40,260 bases of DNA from Bacillota bacterium (GTDB lineage: Bacteria > Bacillota > Limnochordia > DTU087). Below the pieces are notes generated by a model. It was given only the letters and a program-made list of their open reading frames with translations, was not told the DNA's origin and did not search any database. Location: NCBI GenBank assembly GCA_012839845.1, contig DUMM01000124.1, positions 1-40,260 of the forward strand. The letters are read 5' to 3'. The first letter of the stretch is position 1. Each line of letters begins with the position of its first letter. Of the stretch, positions 1-7,416 are shown in pieces. The position numbers and the translations under genes are program-made.

Positions 1-1079
1 AATGCCACTACCTCTGCCAGAAGCTCACTATCAGGCCCAGCTCCCGGCACAGCGGAGAGCTGCTGGAGGGTATTGGTGAACATTGTGCCGTATTCCTTGG
101 TTGCCAAGAAACGGATAAACTCAAGGGCTGCTTCTTGGTGTTTGGTTGCGGCATTGATGCCGTAAGAACCGTCTACGTACATTGTGATGTACTTTGGCTG
201 GTCAGCAGTTTCACCCGGCACTACAAACAATCCGACTTCCAGGTCAGGGTTCATCTGGGCAAGGGTACCCAGCTCGTAGATACCGGCCAAGAACATGGCT
301 GCCATCTCTTGGGCGAACATCATCTGCATATCGGTATAGCCGACGCCCATATACTGATCCGGCAGATACGGCCTAAGTTCCAGCATCTTTTCAACGGCGG
401 CCTTGAAGCGGGGATCAGTAAAGGTGGTTTTGCCGGTTGTCACCTCTTCGAAGAAAGTGTTACCGCCGTAGAATGTCGGTGCCACCGCACCGAAGAATGT
501 CTCCAGGGTCCAACCCTCTTTACCCCCATTGGCAAAGGGAATATATCCTGCCTCTTTAACCTTGGCTGCCAGCTGCAGGAATTCATCCCAAGTGGAAGGC
601 TCCTCTAAGCCCAGCTCCCTAAAGATGGCTTTGTTGTACAGCACCTGCACCGTCTGGACGGCAAAAGGCACTCCGTAAACCCTGCCGTCAGCCCGGTTGG
701 TTGCTCCCAAGAGCACATCGCGGCTGAAGTTGGCAAGTTCGGGCACTTTGTCATCTAAAGGCATCAAGTAGCCGGCTTTGGCCAAGGGTTCCATACCGCC
801 GTAGGCCCGCAGGTGGATAATGTCAGGGCCCGAACCAGCTTGCAGCGCCGTTGCCAGAATGGTGTTGTACTCGGTGTTCCTATATGCCACAAACTCTACA
901 TTGATGTCTGGGTACTTGGCGTTAAACTCTCTGATGAACCGGTTATACGCATCGATGTCCTCTGTTCTCCAGCTCCAAAAGGTCAAATTGACCTTTTCCG
1001 CCACGGCCGCCGGGGTCAGCATCAATCCCAGGCAGGCGATGACCGTCAAGACAACCAGAGCTTTTCTTGTCATCATCAT
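1..1079 (-). CDS. ABC transporter extracellular sugar-binding protein, family 1 (partial)
   Basis: The open frame runs uninterrupted from an ATG at 1079 to the left edge, about 359 codons, so the C-terminus lies outside the window. The start sits 5-8 bases after a GGAGGAG site; two further in-frame ATGs follow directly (1076, 1073), so the exact first Met is uncertain. The N-terminus is a signal peptide (MTRKALVVLTVIACLGLML) with an AVA-E cleavage-like site; VIAC at its centre resembles a lipobox but is followed by hydrophobic residues, so the anchoring mode is unclear. The mature part shows typical solute-binding features: NLTFWSW at the start, GSGPDIIHL, VPFAVQTVQVLYNKAIF and FANGGKEGW. The family captures sugars outside the membrane for an ABC importer. 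Its divergence from a MurR-like regulator and murQ suggests an amino-sugar ligand such as MurNAc, which is inference. Permease genes are not visible here. Confidence 0.9.
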   Translation of the reverse strand, partial: MMMTRKALVVLTVIACLGLMLTPAAVAEKVNLTFWSWRTEDIDAYNRFIREFNAKYPDINVEFVAYRNTEYNTILATALQAGSGPDIIHLRAYGGMEPLAKAGYLMPLDDKVPELANFSRDVLLGATNRADGRVYGVPFAVQTVQVLYNKAIFRELGLEEPSTWDEFLQLAAKVKEAGYIPFANGGKEGWTLETFFGAVAPTFYGGNTFFEEVTTGKTTFTDPRFKAAVEKMLELRPYLPDQYMGVGYTDMQMMFAQEMAAMFLAGIYELGTLAQMNPDLEVGLFVVPGETADQPKYITMYVDGSYGINAATKHQEAALEFIRFLATKEYGTMFTNTLQQLSAVPGAGPDSELLAEVVA

Positions 1080-1210
1080 CGACTCTCCTCCTCACCTTCT
1101 TAAGCTGACCTTCGTGCCGAAAACCCCATAGCCAAGCTTCGTACTGCCCCATCACCTCCTGAATGTTGGCAATCACTGTGCATTTTCACTACTATGTTCA
1201 CCGCGTCTTT

Positions 1211-1258
1211 GGTTAATCCTTCTTACTTTTGTCATTTTCGTTAGAAGGTTTTTTAACC
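1211..1258. promoter_or_regulatory. Inverted repeat in the divergent intergenic region of the amino-sugar locus
   Basis: Arms GGTTAATCCTTCT (1211-1223) and AGAAGGTTTTTTAACC (1243-1258) face each other across about 19 bases, with an extra TTT in the second arm. The region 1080-1363 separates the solute-binding gene (minus) from the RpiR-type regulator gene (plus), so both promoters must lie here. The repeat could be an operator for the regulator or a structured leader. No consensus -35/-10 pair was convincing. Confidence 0.35.
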
Positions 1259-1363
1259 CCCGCGTCGAATTATTCGCTGTAGTATTCGCAGAAGGCGCTG
1301 CAGTACTGCTGAATTGCTCAAAACCCTTGGCCGACCGGTGGCAGCGCAAACACACAGAAAGCG

Positions 1364-2233
1364 GTGATGGACGTGAAAGACGCCTTTGAACAGAGCAGCT
1401 GCTTGATCAGACTCCGGGGACTTCTTCCCAACTTAAGACCCTCTGAGCAAAAAGTAGCGTCATATATACTTTCCCATCCGGAGAAGGTAGTTTATCTGTC
1501 CATTACTGAACTGAGCCAAATTGTCGGCGTCAGCGATGCAGCTATCGTCAAGTTCGCTCAGCGGATCGGGTACAAGGGATACCAAGATTTGAAGATCAGC
1601 TTGGCCCAGGAGCTGCCTCAGACTGGCGAACCGGTGTACGGAGAGATCGAGCTTGATGACAGTATCGGCCAGGTGAAGGAGAAGCTCTTCCACGCAAACA
1701 TCGCCGCCTTGCAGGACACCAAAGAAGTTCTCGACGACCGGGCTCTGGAAGCTGCCATAGATGCGATCCTCGGCGCCCAGCGCATCGATTTCTACGGCCT
1801 GGGTGCTTCAGGAATTGTGGCCCAAGATGCACAGCACAAATTCCTCCGCATCGGCTTCAACTGCAACGCCTATATAGACACCCACATGCAGGCCTCCATG
1901 GCTGCACTTCTGAAAAAGGGCGATGTAGCTGTAGGGATCTCCCATTCGGGCCAGACGAAGGATATCGTATCAGCCATAAGAATAGCCAACGCGGCCGGAG
2001 CTACCACCATCTGCATCACCAACTACCCGGCCTCACAAATAGCTCAGGAATCAAAGATTAAGCTGTTTACTTCTTCCCGGGAAACCACCCTGAGAAGCGG
2101 CGCTATCGCCTCCCGCATCGCTCAGTTAAGTGTCATCGACGTTCTGTATATAGGAGTGGTACTGAAAAAATACCAGACAGCCATGGAGTGCCTAGAAAAG
2201 ACCAGAAAGGCAGTATCTGACAAGCGCTTTTGA
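1364..2233 (+). CDS. RpiR/MurR-family transcriptional regulator (HTH plus SIS domain)
   Basis: The product is 289 residues, the usual length of RpiR regulators. Residues about 15-90 form the N-terminal HTH (LRPSEQKVASYIL, then SITELSQIVGVSDAAIVKFAQRIGY), and residues about 125-265 form a SIS sugar-phosphate-binding domain (FYGLGASGIVAQDAQ, VGISHSGQTKDIV). RpiR proteins sense a phosphosugar through the SIS domain and usually control the adjacent catabolic genes. Immediate proximity to murQ and a MurNAc-type kinase makes MurNAc-6-phosphate the likely effector, as for E. coli MurR; this is inference from context. The start is GTG at 1364 or ATG at 1367; the upstream AGAAAGCGG is only a weak ribosome binding site. 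murQ follows 27 bases later, so the genes are probably co-transcribed. Confidence 0.92.
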   Translation: MMDVKDAFEQSSCLIRLRGLLPNLRPSEQKVASYILSHPEKVVYLSITELSQIVGVSDAAIVKFAQRIGYKGYQDLKISLAQELPQTGEPVYGEIELDDSIGQVKEKLFHANIAALQDTKEVLDDRALEAAIDAILGAQRIDFYGLGASGIVAQDAQHKFLRIGFNCNAYIDTHMQASMAALLKKGDVAVGISHSGQTKDIVSAIRIANAAGATTICITNYPASQIAQESKIKLFTSSRETTLRSGAIASRIAQLSVIDVLYIGVVLKKYQTAMECLEKTRKAVSDKRF

Positions 2234-2260
2234 AAAAGTCACCGGAAAGGGGACCCAGCA

Positions 2261-3214
2261 GTGAAGGAATTGAAAAAATGCGGCTGCGGCGTGGAGCCGC
2301 TTGCAGACAACAGCCCCTTGACAACAGAGGCCCGCAATGAGAACTCTCTGCAGCTGGACACTATGACGACAAGGGAGATCCTGACCTTGATCAATGCCGA
2401 AGATCATAAAATCGCGCCGGCTGTAGCGGAGGTCATTCCTCAGATCACTCAGGCAGTAGAGCTCATCACCACCCGCCTAAAGGCAGGAGGGCGCCTGTTT
2501 TATGTAGGAGCCGGCACCAGCGGCCGACTTGGCATCCTGGACGTTGCGGAAATTCGGCCTACCTTCGGCATCGGATTGGATACTGTCGAAGCAATCATCG
2601 CGGGGGGAGCCAAAGCTATCACCGAAGCGGTCGAGGAGGCAGAAGACGATTTTCATCAAGGCAGCAAGGAACTGAAACGCCGAAGCATTGATGGGAATGA
2701 TGTAGTAGTGGGTATCGCAGCCAGCGGCAGTACTCCCTTTGTCCTCGGCGCTTTAGCTGCAGCCAGAGAGGTGGGAGCAGCCACCATCGGCATAGCCTGC
2801 AACTGCAACAGCCGCCTGCGGGATTACAGCGACATAACCATCGAAGTGGTGGTAGGTCCAGAGGTCCTCACCGGTTCCACCCGCATGAAGGCCGGTACAG
2901 CCCAGAAGATGGTGCTCAACATGATCAGCACCGCCACCATGGTGAAACTCGGGCAGGTTTATGAGAATCTCATGGTAGGAATGCAGATCACCAACACGAA
3001 ATTGGTACAGCGGGCCATCAGAATAGTGTCTGCCGCTGCTGGGGTATCTGCCGCTGAAGCGGTGGATTTGCTGGAAGCATCCGGAAAGGACATTAAAACA
3101 GCTATCGTCATGGGAAAACTCAAAATCGATGCTGCCTCTGCTAAGGAGCTTCTGGAACAAGCCGACGGCTATGTTCGCAAAGCCATTGCCCTTGGCTTAA
3201 ATAACCGGCGTTAG
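2261..3214 (+). CDS. murQ: N-acetylmuramic acid 6-phosphate etherase (MurQ)
   Basis: The 317-residue product is close to the family norm of about 300. MurQ cleaves the lactyl ether of MurNAc-6-phosphate to give GlcNAc-6-phosphate and D-lactate in the cytoplasm, a step of cell-wall sugar recycling. Visible signatures are NSLQLDTMTTREIL near residue 30, the SIS phosphate site VGAGTSGRLGILD (residues 82-94), the family stretch AEIRPTFG, GSTRMKAGTAQKMVLNM, and the C-terminal UBA-like part. The two catalytic glutamates of characterised MurQ correspond to E97 and probably E128. The usual Cys-Pro of the ASECPPTFG signature is Ile-Arg here. The start is GTG at 2261 behind AAAGGGG. It lies between the RpiR regulator and the BadF-type kinase, forming one recycling operon. 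Confidence 0.96.
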   Translation: MKELKKCGCGVEPLADNSPLTTEARNENSLQLDTMTTREILTLINAEDHKIAPAVAEVIPQITQAVELITTRLKAGGRLFYVGAGTSGRLGILDVAEIRPTFGIGLDTVEAIIAGGAKAITEAVEEAEDDFHQGSKELKRRSIDGNDVVVGIAASGSTPFVLGALAAAREVGAATIGIACNCNSRLRDYSDITIEVVVGPEVLTGSTRMKAGTAQKMVLNMISTATMVKLGQVYENLMVGMQITNTKLVQRAIRIVSAAAGVSAAEAVDLLEASGKDIKTAIVMGKLKIDAASAKELLEQADGYVRKAIALGLNNRR

Positions 3215-3240
3215 TTCAAGTGAGAGCGACAGGTGATCAT

Positions 3241-4254
3241 ATGAAATACATACTGGGCATCGACGGCGGTGGATCCAAGACAACGGCTATCCTGGCAGAT
3301 GAAACCGGGAAGATCCTGGGTAAGGGGAGGGGCGGGGCCAGCAACTACCAGACCATCGGTCTAGAAAATGCCGGCCAAGCCATCAAGTTCGCCGCTGCCG
3401 CTGCCGTTGAGCAGGCTGCGGAGAATTTGTCTGTCTCATGGGCCGATCTAGAAGGCAGCGTAGCAGTCGTCGCCGGACTTGCCGGGGCTGACCGGCCCCA
3501 AGATAGAGAGCGCCTCAGGGCTGCTCTTCTAGCCCAGATGCCCGTAAACCCGATTGGACTCCGCGTGGAACATGATGCCTTGGTCGCCCTGGCAGCCGCC
3601 ACAGGAAACAAACCGGGTATTATTCTCATCGCAGGCACCGGCTCCATAGCCTTCGGCATTGATAGGAACGGCCGACAAGTTCGCGCCGGAGGCTGGGGTC
3701 CCATCTTGGGCGACGAAGGAAGCGGGTATTTTATCGGCAGGGCTGCGCTCACGGCGGTGCTGTGGGAATATGACGGCCGGGGCAAACCCACCTCGCTTAC
3801 CAAAAGAATTACCTCCTACCTGCAGGTCACCCAGCCCGATGAGATAGTTCCCCTGGTTTATCAGGGACCTCTTCAAAGACCGGAAATTGCGAGGCTCGCG
3901 GAAATAGTCCTGGAGGAAGCTGCCGGCGGCGATGAAGTAAGCTGCCGCATCATTGCCGACGCTGCCGACCACCTGGTGAAACTCATCAGCGCGGTGTTAA
4001 GCAGGCTGGACTGGTGTGAGCCGGGGATACCTGCCGCTGGCACGGGAGGGCTGCTGCAGCCCGAGAATATGTTGTGGACAAACATTGCCAAAGCTCTAGC
4101 TGGAACCCATCCTCAAGTGGTGTTCGCTCCTCCAATGCTGCCCCCGGAGTTGGGTGCTGTACTGTTGGGGCGGGAAATGCTGGATACGGCCGTTGGCCAA
4201 GAAGAGTTTATTGCCAACCTCAGATGGTCCATTGAGGAAACCTCCCAGTCATAA
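3241..4254 (+). CDS. BadF/BadG-family amino-sugar kinase (MurNAc/GlcNAc kinase, MurK-like)
   Basis: The sequence begins MKYILGIDGGGSKTTAILAD, the ASKHA phosphate-1 motif, and continues with a second nucleotide-binding segment IILIAGTGSIAFGI and the zinc-less, glycine-rich GGWGPILGDEGSGYFIGRAAL typical of eukaryotic-type GlcNAc kinases and their clostridial relatives. I chose ATG at 3241 because AGGTGATC lies just upstream; a GTG at 3220 would add seven residues but has no ribosome site. The family phosphorylates N-acetylglucosamine, and in Clostridium acetobutylicum the related MurK also phosphorylates MurNAc. Sitting directly after murQ, it probably makes MurNAc-6-phosphate for that etherase, or GlcNAc-6-phosphate. 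The substrate is inferred from context. Length is 337 residues. Confidence 0.88.
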   Translation: MKYILGIDGGGSKTTAILADETGKILGKGRGGASNYQTIGLENAGQAIKFAAAAAVEQAAENLSVSWADLEGSVAVVAGLAGADRPQDRERLRAALLAQMPVNPIGLRVEHDALVALAAATGNKPGIILIAGTGSIAFGIDRNGRQVRAGGWGPILGDEGSGYFIGRAALTAVLWEYDGRGKPTSLTKRITSYLQVTQPDEIVPLVYQGPLQRPEIARLAEIVLEEAAGGDEVSCRIIADAADHLVKLISAVLSRLDWCEPGIPAAGTGGLLQPENMLWTNIAKALAGTHPQVVFAPPMLPPELGAVLLGREMLDTAVGQEEFIANLRWSIEETSQS

Positions 4255-4472
4255 TATTGGCGCAATGCTTCACAACGGCACACACAGCTATAGGGTGAAA
4301 TATCATGCCTTGCCCCGCAGCAATCTCCCACCACACAGACCGACTCTACCAATGGTGAAAAACGGCCAAATTCGTCGAAAGCGAACATCGACTCCACCTT
4401 CCTGCGGAAGTAGAATGTCAATGATTATAGGCACTTGCGAGTGCTATTTCACCGTAGATGAAGGTGGTCTCT

Positions 4473-5501
4473 ATGGGCCTGAGGGTCGGTCTCACTTATA
4501 ATCTCAAGGCAGACTGCCCCCCGGAAATGCAGACAATTGAAGATGCCGGTGCAGAGTATGAGTCGGAAGAGACAGTTGCAGGCATCGCCACGGCCTTAGA
4601 GCAGCTGGGGCATGAAGTCATCCTCTTGCCTTACAATAGGCTCTTGCCGCGGCGGCTGGCGGAAGTGCATGTTGACATCGTCTTCAACATCGCGGAGGGA
4701 TGGGTAGGGCGCAACCGAGAATCGTTGGTACCAGCCTTGTTGGAGTTTTACAATATTCCGTATACCGGTTCGGATCCCCTCACCCTCGGATTAACCCTGG
4801 ACAAGGCGCTCTGCAAACAGGTGGTCAGTGCCGCCGGAGTGCCGACTCCCAAGGGTGTGGTAGTGACCAACCCTGCCGACAGCAGGTTGGATGAACTGGA
4901 GTATCCGGTGTTTATCAAGCCAAACGCTGAAGGATCCAGCAAAGGCATCCGCAGTTGGTCGAGGGCGCACAATCCTGTTGAACTAAGGGAAAAGCTCGCT
5001 TGGGTACTGGAACACTATCGTCAGCCGGTCCTGATAGAAGAGTTTCTGCCGGGCCGAGAGTTCACCGTTGCCCTTATCGGTAACGAGAATCCCCGGATTC
5101 TGCCGGTAATGGAGATACTGCCTGGAGACCAGTGCCTGCAGGATACCGCTTTTGTCTATTCCTTCGAAGTTAAAAGCGGCAATCTGGAGCGGTTCTCCTG
5201 TCCAGCGGCTGTTGATCCCCCATTGCTGGCCCAAATCCAGCAGATTGCTCTGCAGGTTTTCACCGCAGTGGAGTGCCGAGATGTTGCGAGGATTGACATT
5301 CGTCTGGATGGAGCAGGCAACCCCAAGTTTCTAGAGATCAACCCGCTGCCGGGCCTTTCCCGAGTGAGCCTGCTGCCGTTGGAGGCTCACGCTGCAGGAA
5401 TGAGCTTCGCGCAGCTTGTGGGAGCGATTCTCTCCGCAGCCGTCAGCCGTTATCCCCATTTGAACGATAGGATCTTCTTGAAGGAGGCTGCCCTCAGCTA
5501 A
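4473..5501 (+). CDS. ATP-grasp ligase related to D-alanine--D-alanine ligase, non-canonical
   Basis: The 342-residue protein carries a clear ATP-grasp fold: VFIKPNAEGSSKGI, LIEEFLPGREFTVALIG, then DIRLDGAGNPKFLEINPLPG, which supply ATP and Mg binding. It ends with the Ddl-like SLLPLEAHAAGMSFAQL. What is missing is the N-terminal GG-S-E--VS loop that holds the first D-Ala in true Ddl enzymes; the N-terminus is instead MGLRVGLTYNLKADCPPE. The signature NTLPGMT is also changed to NPLPGLS. It therefore probably joins other amino acids than D-Ala. I chose ATG 4473 because GAAGGTGG lies at the right distance; ATG 4458 is in frame but lacks a site. The stop precedes the aminomutase gene by one base, so the two are surely co-transcribed. 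The 218 bases before it show only a short GCACT-TGCG-AGTGC hairpin (4431-4444). Confidence 0.88.
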   Translation: MGLRVGLTYNLKADCPPEMQTIEDAGAEYESEETVAGIATALEQLGHEVILLPYNRLLPRRLAEVHVDIVFNIAEGWVGRNRESLVPALLEFYNIPYTGSDPLTLGLTLDKALCKQVVSAAGVPTPKGVVVTNPADSRLDELEYPVFIKPNAEGSSKGIRSWSRAHNPVELREKLAWVLEHYRQPVLIEEFLPGREFTVALIGNENPRILPVMEILPGDQCLQDTAFVYSFEVKSGNLERFSCPAAVDPPLLAQIQQIALQVFTAVECRDVARIDIRLDGAGNPKFLEINPLPGLSRVSLLPLEAHAAGMSFAQLVGAILSAAVSRYPHLNDRIFLKEAALS

Positions 5502-5502
5502 A

Positions 5503-6603
5503 ATGGAACTGATTGACGATTGGCAATGGCAAATGGCCAACAGGATCACTGATGTCGCTGCCCTGTCCCAATACGTAGACCTAACTGAAGCAGAAGCTTC
5601 GGAAATCAACACCGTCGGCAGTAAATTCCGGTGGGCTATTACCCCTTACTACGCCTCCCTCATGGATAGGCGCAATGTCAACTGTCCCATCCGCAAGCAA
5701 GCGATTCCTTCTATCTTGGAACTGAGGTGCTTCAGAGGCCTGCAGGATCCTCTGCATGAGGAGACTCAGTCTCCTGCTCCTGGACTGATTCACCGCTATC
5801 CGGACCGGGTAGCGCTTACGGTCAGCTCTGTCTGTGCAGTGTACTGCCGCCACTGCACCCGCAAACGCTTCGTTGGTCAGCCGGTACCTCGCACTACTTG
5901 GAGTGCTGTCAGTGCTGGGATCGAATATATAAGGCAAACCGAGGCAATTCGAGACGTGCTCATTACCGGCGGAGATCCTTTCATCCTCCCCGATGAACGC
6001 CTAGAACGCATCCTAAAGGAGCTGCGGTCCATTGACCATGTGGAAATTATCCGCTTTGGAACAAGGACCCCTTGCACCATGCCTCAGCGCATCACGACAA
6101 AGCTGTGCGACATGCTGGCCAAGTATCATCCCGTGTGGGTCAATACCCATTTCAACCATCCCCGGGAACTGACGGAAGAAGCCGCGCAGGCTGTAGATAG
6201 GCTGCTGCGGGCAGGTATTCCGGTGGGCAATCAAAGCGTTTTGCTGCGGGGGATTAACGACGATATAGATACAATGAAAAAGCTGCTTCACGGGCTGCTG
6301 AAAATGCGGGTAAGACCGTATTACCTTTACCAGTGCGACCCGGTCATCGGAACAGAGCACTTCTGGACCCCCCTAGAGACAGGTCTTGACCTCATCGACC
6401 AACTTCAGGGTTACACTACAGGATTCGCCGTTCCCCAGTTCATCGTCGACAGCCCTATCGGGAAAATCCCCGTCAGCCGCTCCCGGCTGCTGGAACTAAC
6501 CGAGGATCATGCTGTGTTAAGAAACTACGAAGGGAAAACCATTACAATCTCTTACCCTATGCAGCTTCACTCCCACAGTATCCTGCCTGCAGCGTGTCAG
6601 TGA
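5503..6603 (+). CDS. KamA-family radical SAM enzyme (lysine 2,3-aminomutase-like)
   Basis: The product has 366 residues, shorter than the roughly 415 of clostridial lysine 2,3-aminomutase and nearer the EpmB/YodO size range. The radical SAM cluster motif is C111-AVY-C115-RH-C118. The N-terminus WQWQMANRITDVAALSQYV and ITPYYASLMD match aminomutases closely. The two acidic residues that bind the lysine side-chain amino group in the clostridial enzyme appear as D279 (YYLYQCDP) and D316 (FIVDSP), and the PLP lysine is likely K321; the glycine-rich PGGGGK loop is shortened to PIGK. This favours lysine or a similar cationic amino acid as substrate over glutamate. An AAGGAGG site lies 15 bases upstream, rather far. 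It is one base behind the ATP-grasp gene. An EF-P lysine-modifying role is an alternative, but no efp or epmA is visible. Confidence 0.9.
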   Translation: MELIDDWQWQMANRITDVAALSQYVDLTEAEASEINTVGSKFRWAITPYYASLMDRRNVNCPIRKQAIPSILELRCFRGLQDPLHEETQSPAPGLIHRYPDRVALTVSSVCAVYCRHCTRKRFVGQPVPRTTWSAVSAGIEYIRQTEAIRDVLITGGDPFILPDERLERILKELRSIDHVEIIRFGTRTPCTMPQRITTKLCDMLAKYHPVWVNTHFNHPRELTEEAAQAVDRLLRAGIPVGNQSVLLRGINDDIDTMKKLLHGLLKMRVRPYYLYQCDPVIGTEHFWTPLETGLDLIDQLQGYTTGFAVPQFIVDSPIGKIPVSRSRLLELTEDHAVLRNYEGKTITISYPMQLHSHSILPAACQ

Positions 6604-6648
6604 GGCGAGAATCTTAGCAGTCCAGGAGTGGAACTAGCGGAGAATACA

Positions 6649-6672
6649 AGGGGTGTGCCTCTGCACACCCCT
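6649..6672 (+). terminator. Perfect 10-bp hairpin after the aminomutase gene
   Basis: AGGGGTGTGC (6649-6658), loop CTCT, GCACACCCCT (6663-6672). A GTGTTTC tail rather than a clean U-run follows, so termination strength is doubtful. The remaining stretch to 6841 shows no convincing gene. Confidence 0.55.
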
Positions 6673-6841
6673 GTGTTTCAATGCAATCCGCTTGAGTTCC
6701 CGGGTATACGGAATAGGATTGAGACACAAATCTGCTGTCCCGATGCGCATTGCCGGATCAGTCCCAGTGAAGAGGAAATCACCGCCCTATGCAGAACTAT
6801 GATTGTACCTAATGAACCTATAAGACAAAGGGGGTTCAACG

Positions 6842-7360
6842 ATGGCCGACCAGAAGCGCGTTGCGGTGTTGGTTGAGCGGGACTATGAGGATCTTGAGCT
6901 TTGGTATCCCTATTTGCGCCTCGTTGAGGCGGGATGCAATGTCAGTATCGTCGGTCCTGAAGCTGACAAGGAGTATCTCAGCAAGCACGGCTACCCCATC
7001 AAATCTTGCACCTGTATGGTAGATGCCAATAAACAGCAGTGGGACGCGGTAGTCGTTCCCGGCGGCTGGGCACCGGATCGGCTCCGCCGCTATCCCGAGA
7101 TGGTAGAACTGGTCCGGAAAGTCAACCAGCAGGGAGGCATTGTTGCTGCAATTTGCCACGGCCCATCACTACTTGTCTCCGCCGATATAGTACGGGGCAA
7201 GAAGGTGACATCTTACGACGCCATTAAAGATGACCTCATCCACGCCGGGGCCAATTGGACTGATGCGGAAGTGGTAGTCGACGGGAATTTGATCACCTCC
7301 CGCACCCCTGCGGATCTAGTCCCCTTCATGAAGGCAGTCCTGGCGGGGTTAGGACTGTAG
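6842..7360 (+). CDS. DJ-1/PfpI family protein
   Basis: The 172-residue product has the size and sequence pattern of the PfpI/YhbO branch: KRVAVLVERDYEDLELWYP at the N-terminus with the conserved early Glu, VVVPGGWAPDRLRRYPEM in the middle, and the nucleophile elbow AAICHGPSLLVSA, where the Cys of CHGP is the reactive residue. The ending LITSRTPADLVPFMKAVL is also typical. Family members have been described as proteases, chaperones and glyoxalase/deglycase-type stress proteins; no substrate can be read from the sequence. The ATG follows AAGGGGGTTCAACG. It is 238 bases from the aminomutase gene with a hairpin in between, so it is probably transcribed separately. A strong bidirectional terminator follows. 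Confidence 0.93.
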   Translation: MADQKRVAVLVERDYEDLELWYPYLRLVEAGCNVSIVGPEADKEYLSKHGYPIKSCTCMVDANKQQWDAVVVPGGWAPDRLRRYPEMVELVRKVNQQGGIVAAICHGPSLLVSADIVRGKKVTSYDAIKDDLIHAGANWTDAEVVVDGNLITSRTPADLVPFMKAVLAGLGL

Positions 7361-7363
7361 AAA

Positions 7364-7405
7364 AAAAGGGGTGCCGGGAAACCAAAAGTTCCCGGCACCC
7401 CTTTT
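7364..7405. terminator. Bidirectional intrinsic terminator between the PfpI gene and rtcB
   Basis: The arms AAAAGGGGTGCCGGGAA (7364-7380) and TTCCCGGCACCCCTTTT (7389-7405) pair perfectly around an 8-base loop. There is a T run on the plus strand and an A run (T on minus) on the other side, serving both convergent genes. Confidence 0.95.
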
Positions 7406-7416
7406 GTCCACCGGTT

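Noticed and set aside
135-608. Plus-strand frame of 157 codons
   Set aside because: Antisense to the clearly coding solute-binding protein; composition is that of a shadow frame.
943-1176. Minus-strand reading frame with GGAGGTGATG at its front
   Set aside because: It overlaps the signal-peptide region of the solute-binding gene in another frame, has no protein-like composition, and its ribosome site is too close to the start.
6628-6876. 82-codon frame between the aminomutase and PfpI genes
   Set aside because: It contains the 6649-6672 hairpin, overlaps the PfpI start by 35 bases, has its AGGAG directly against the start codon, and no recognisable domain.
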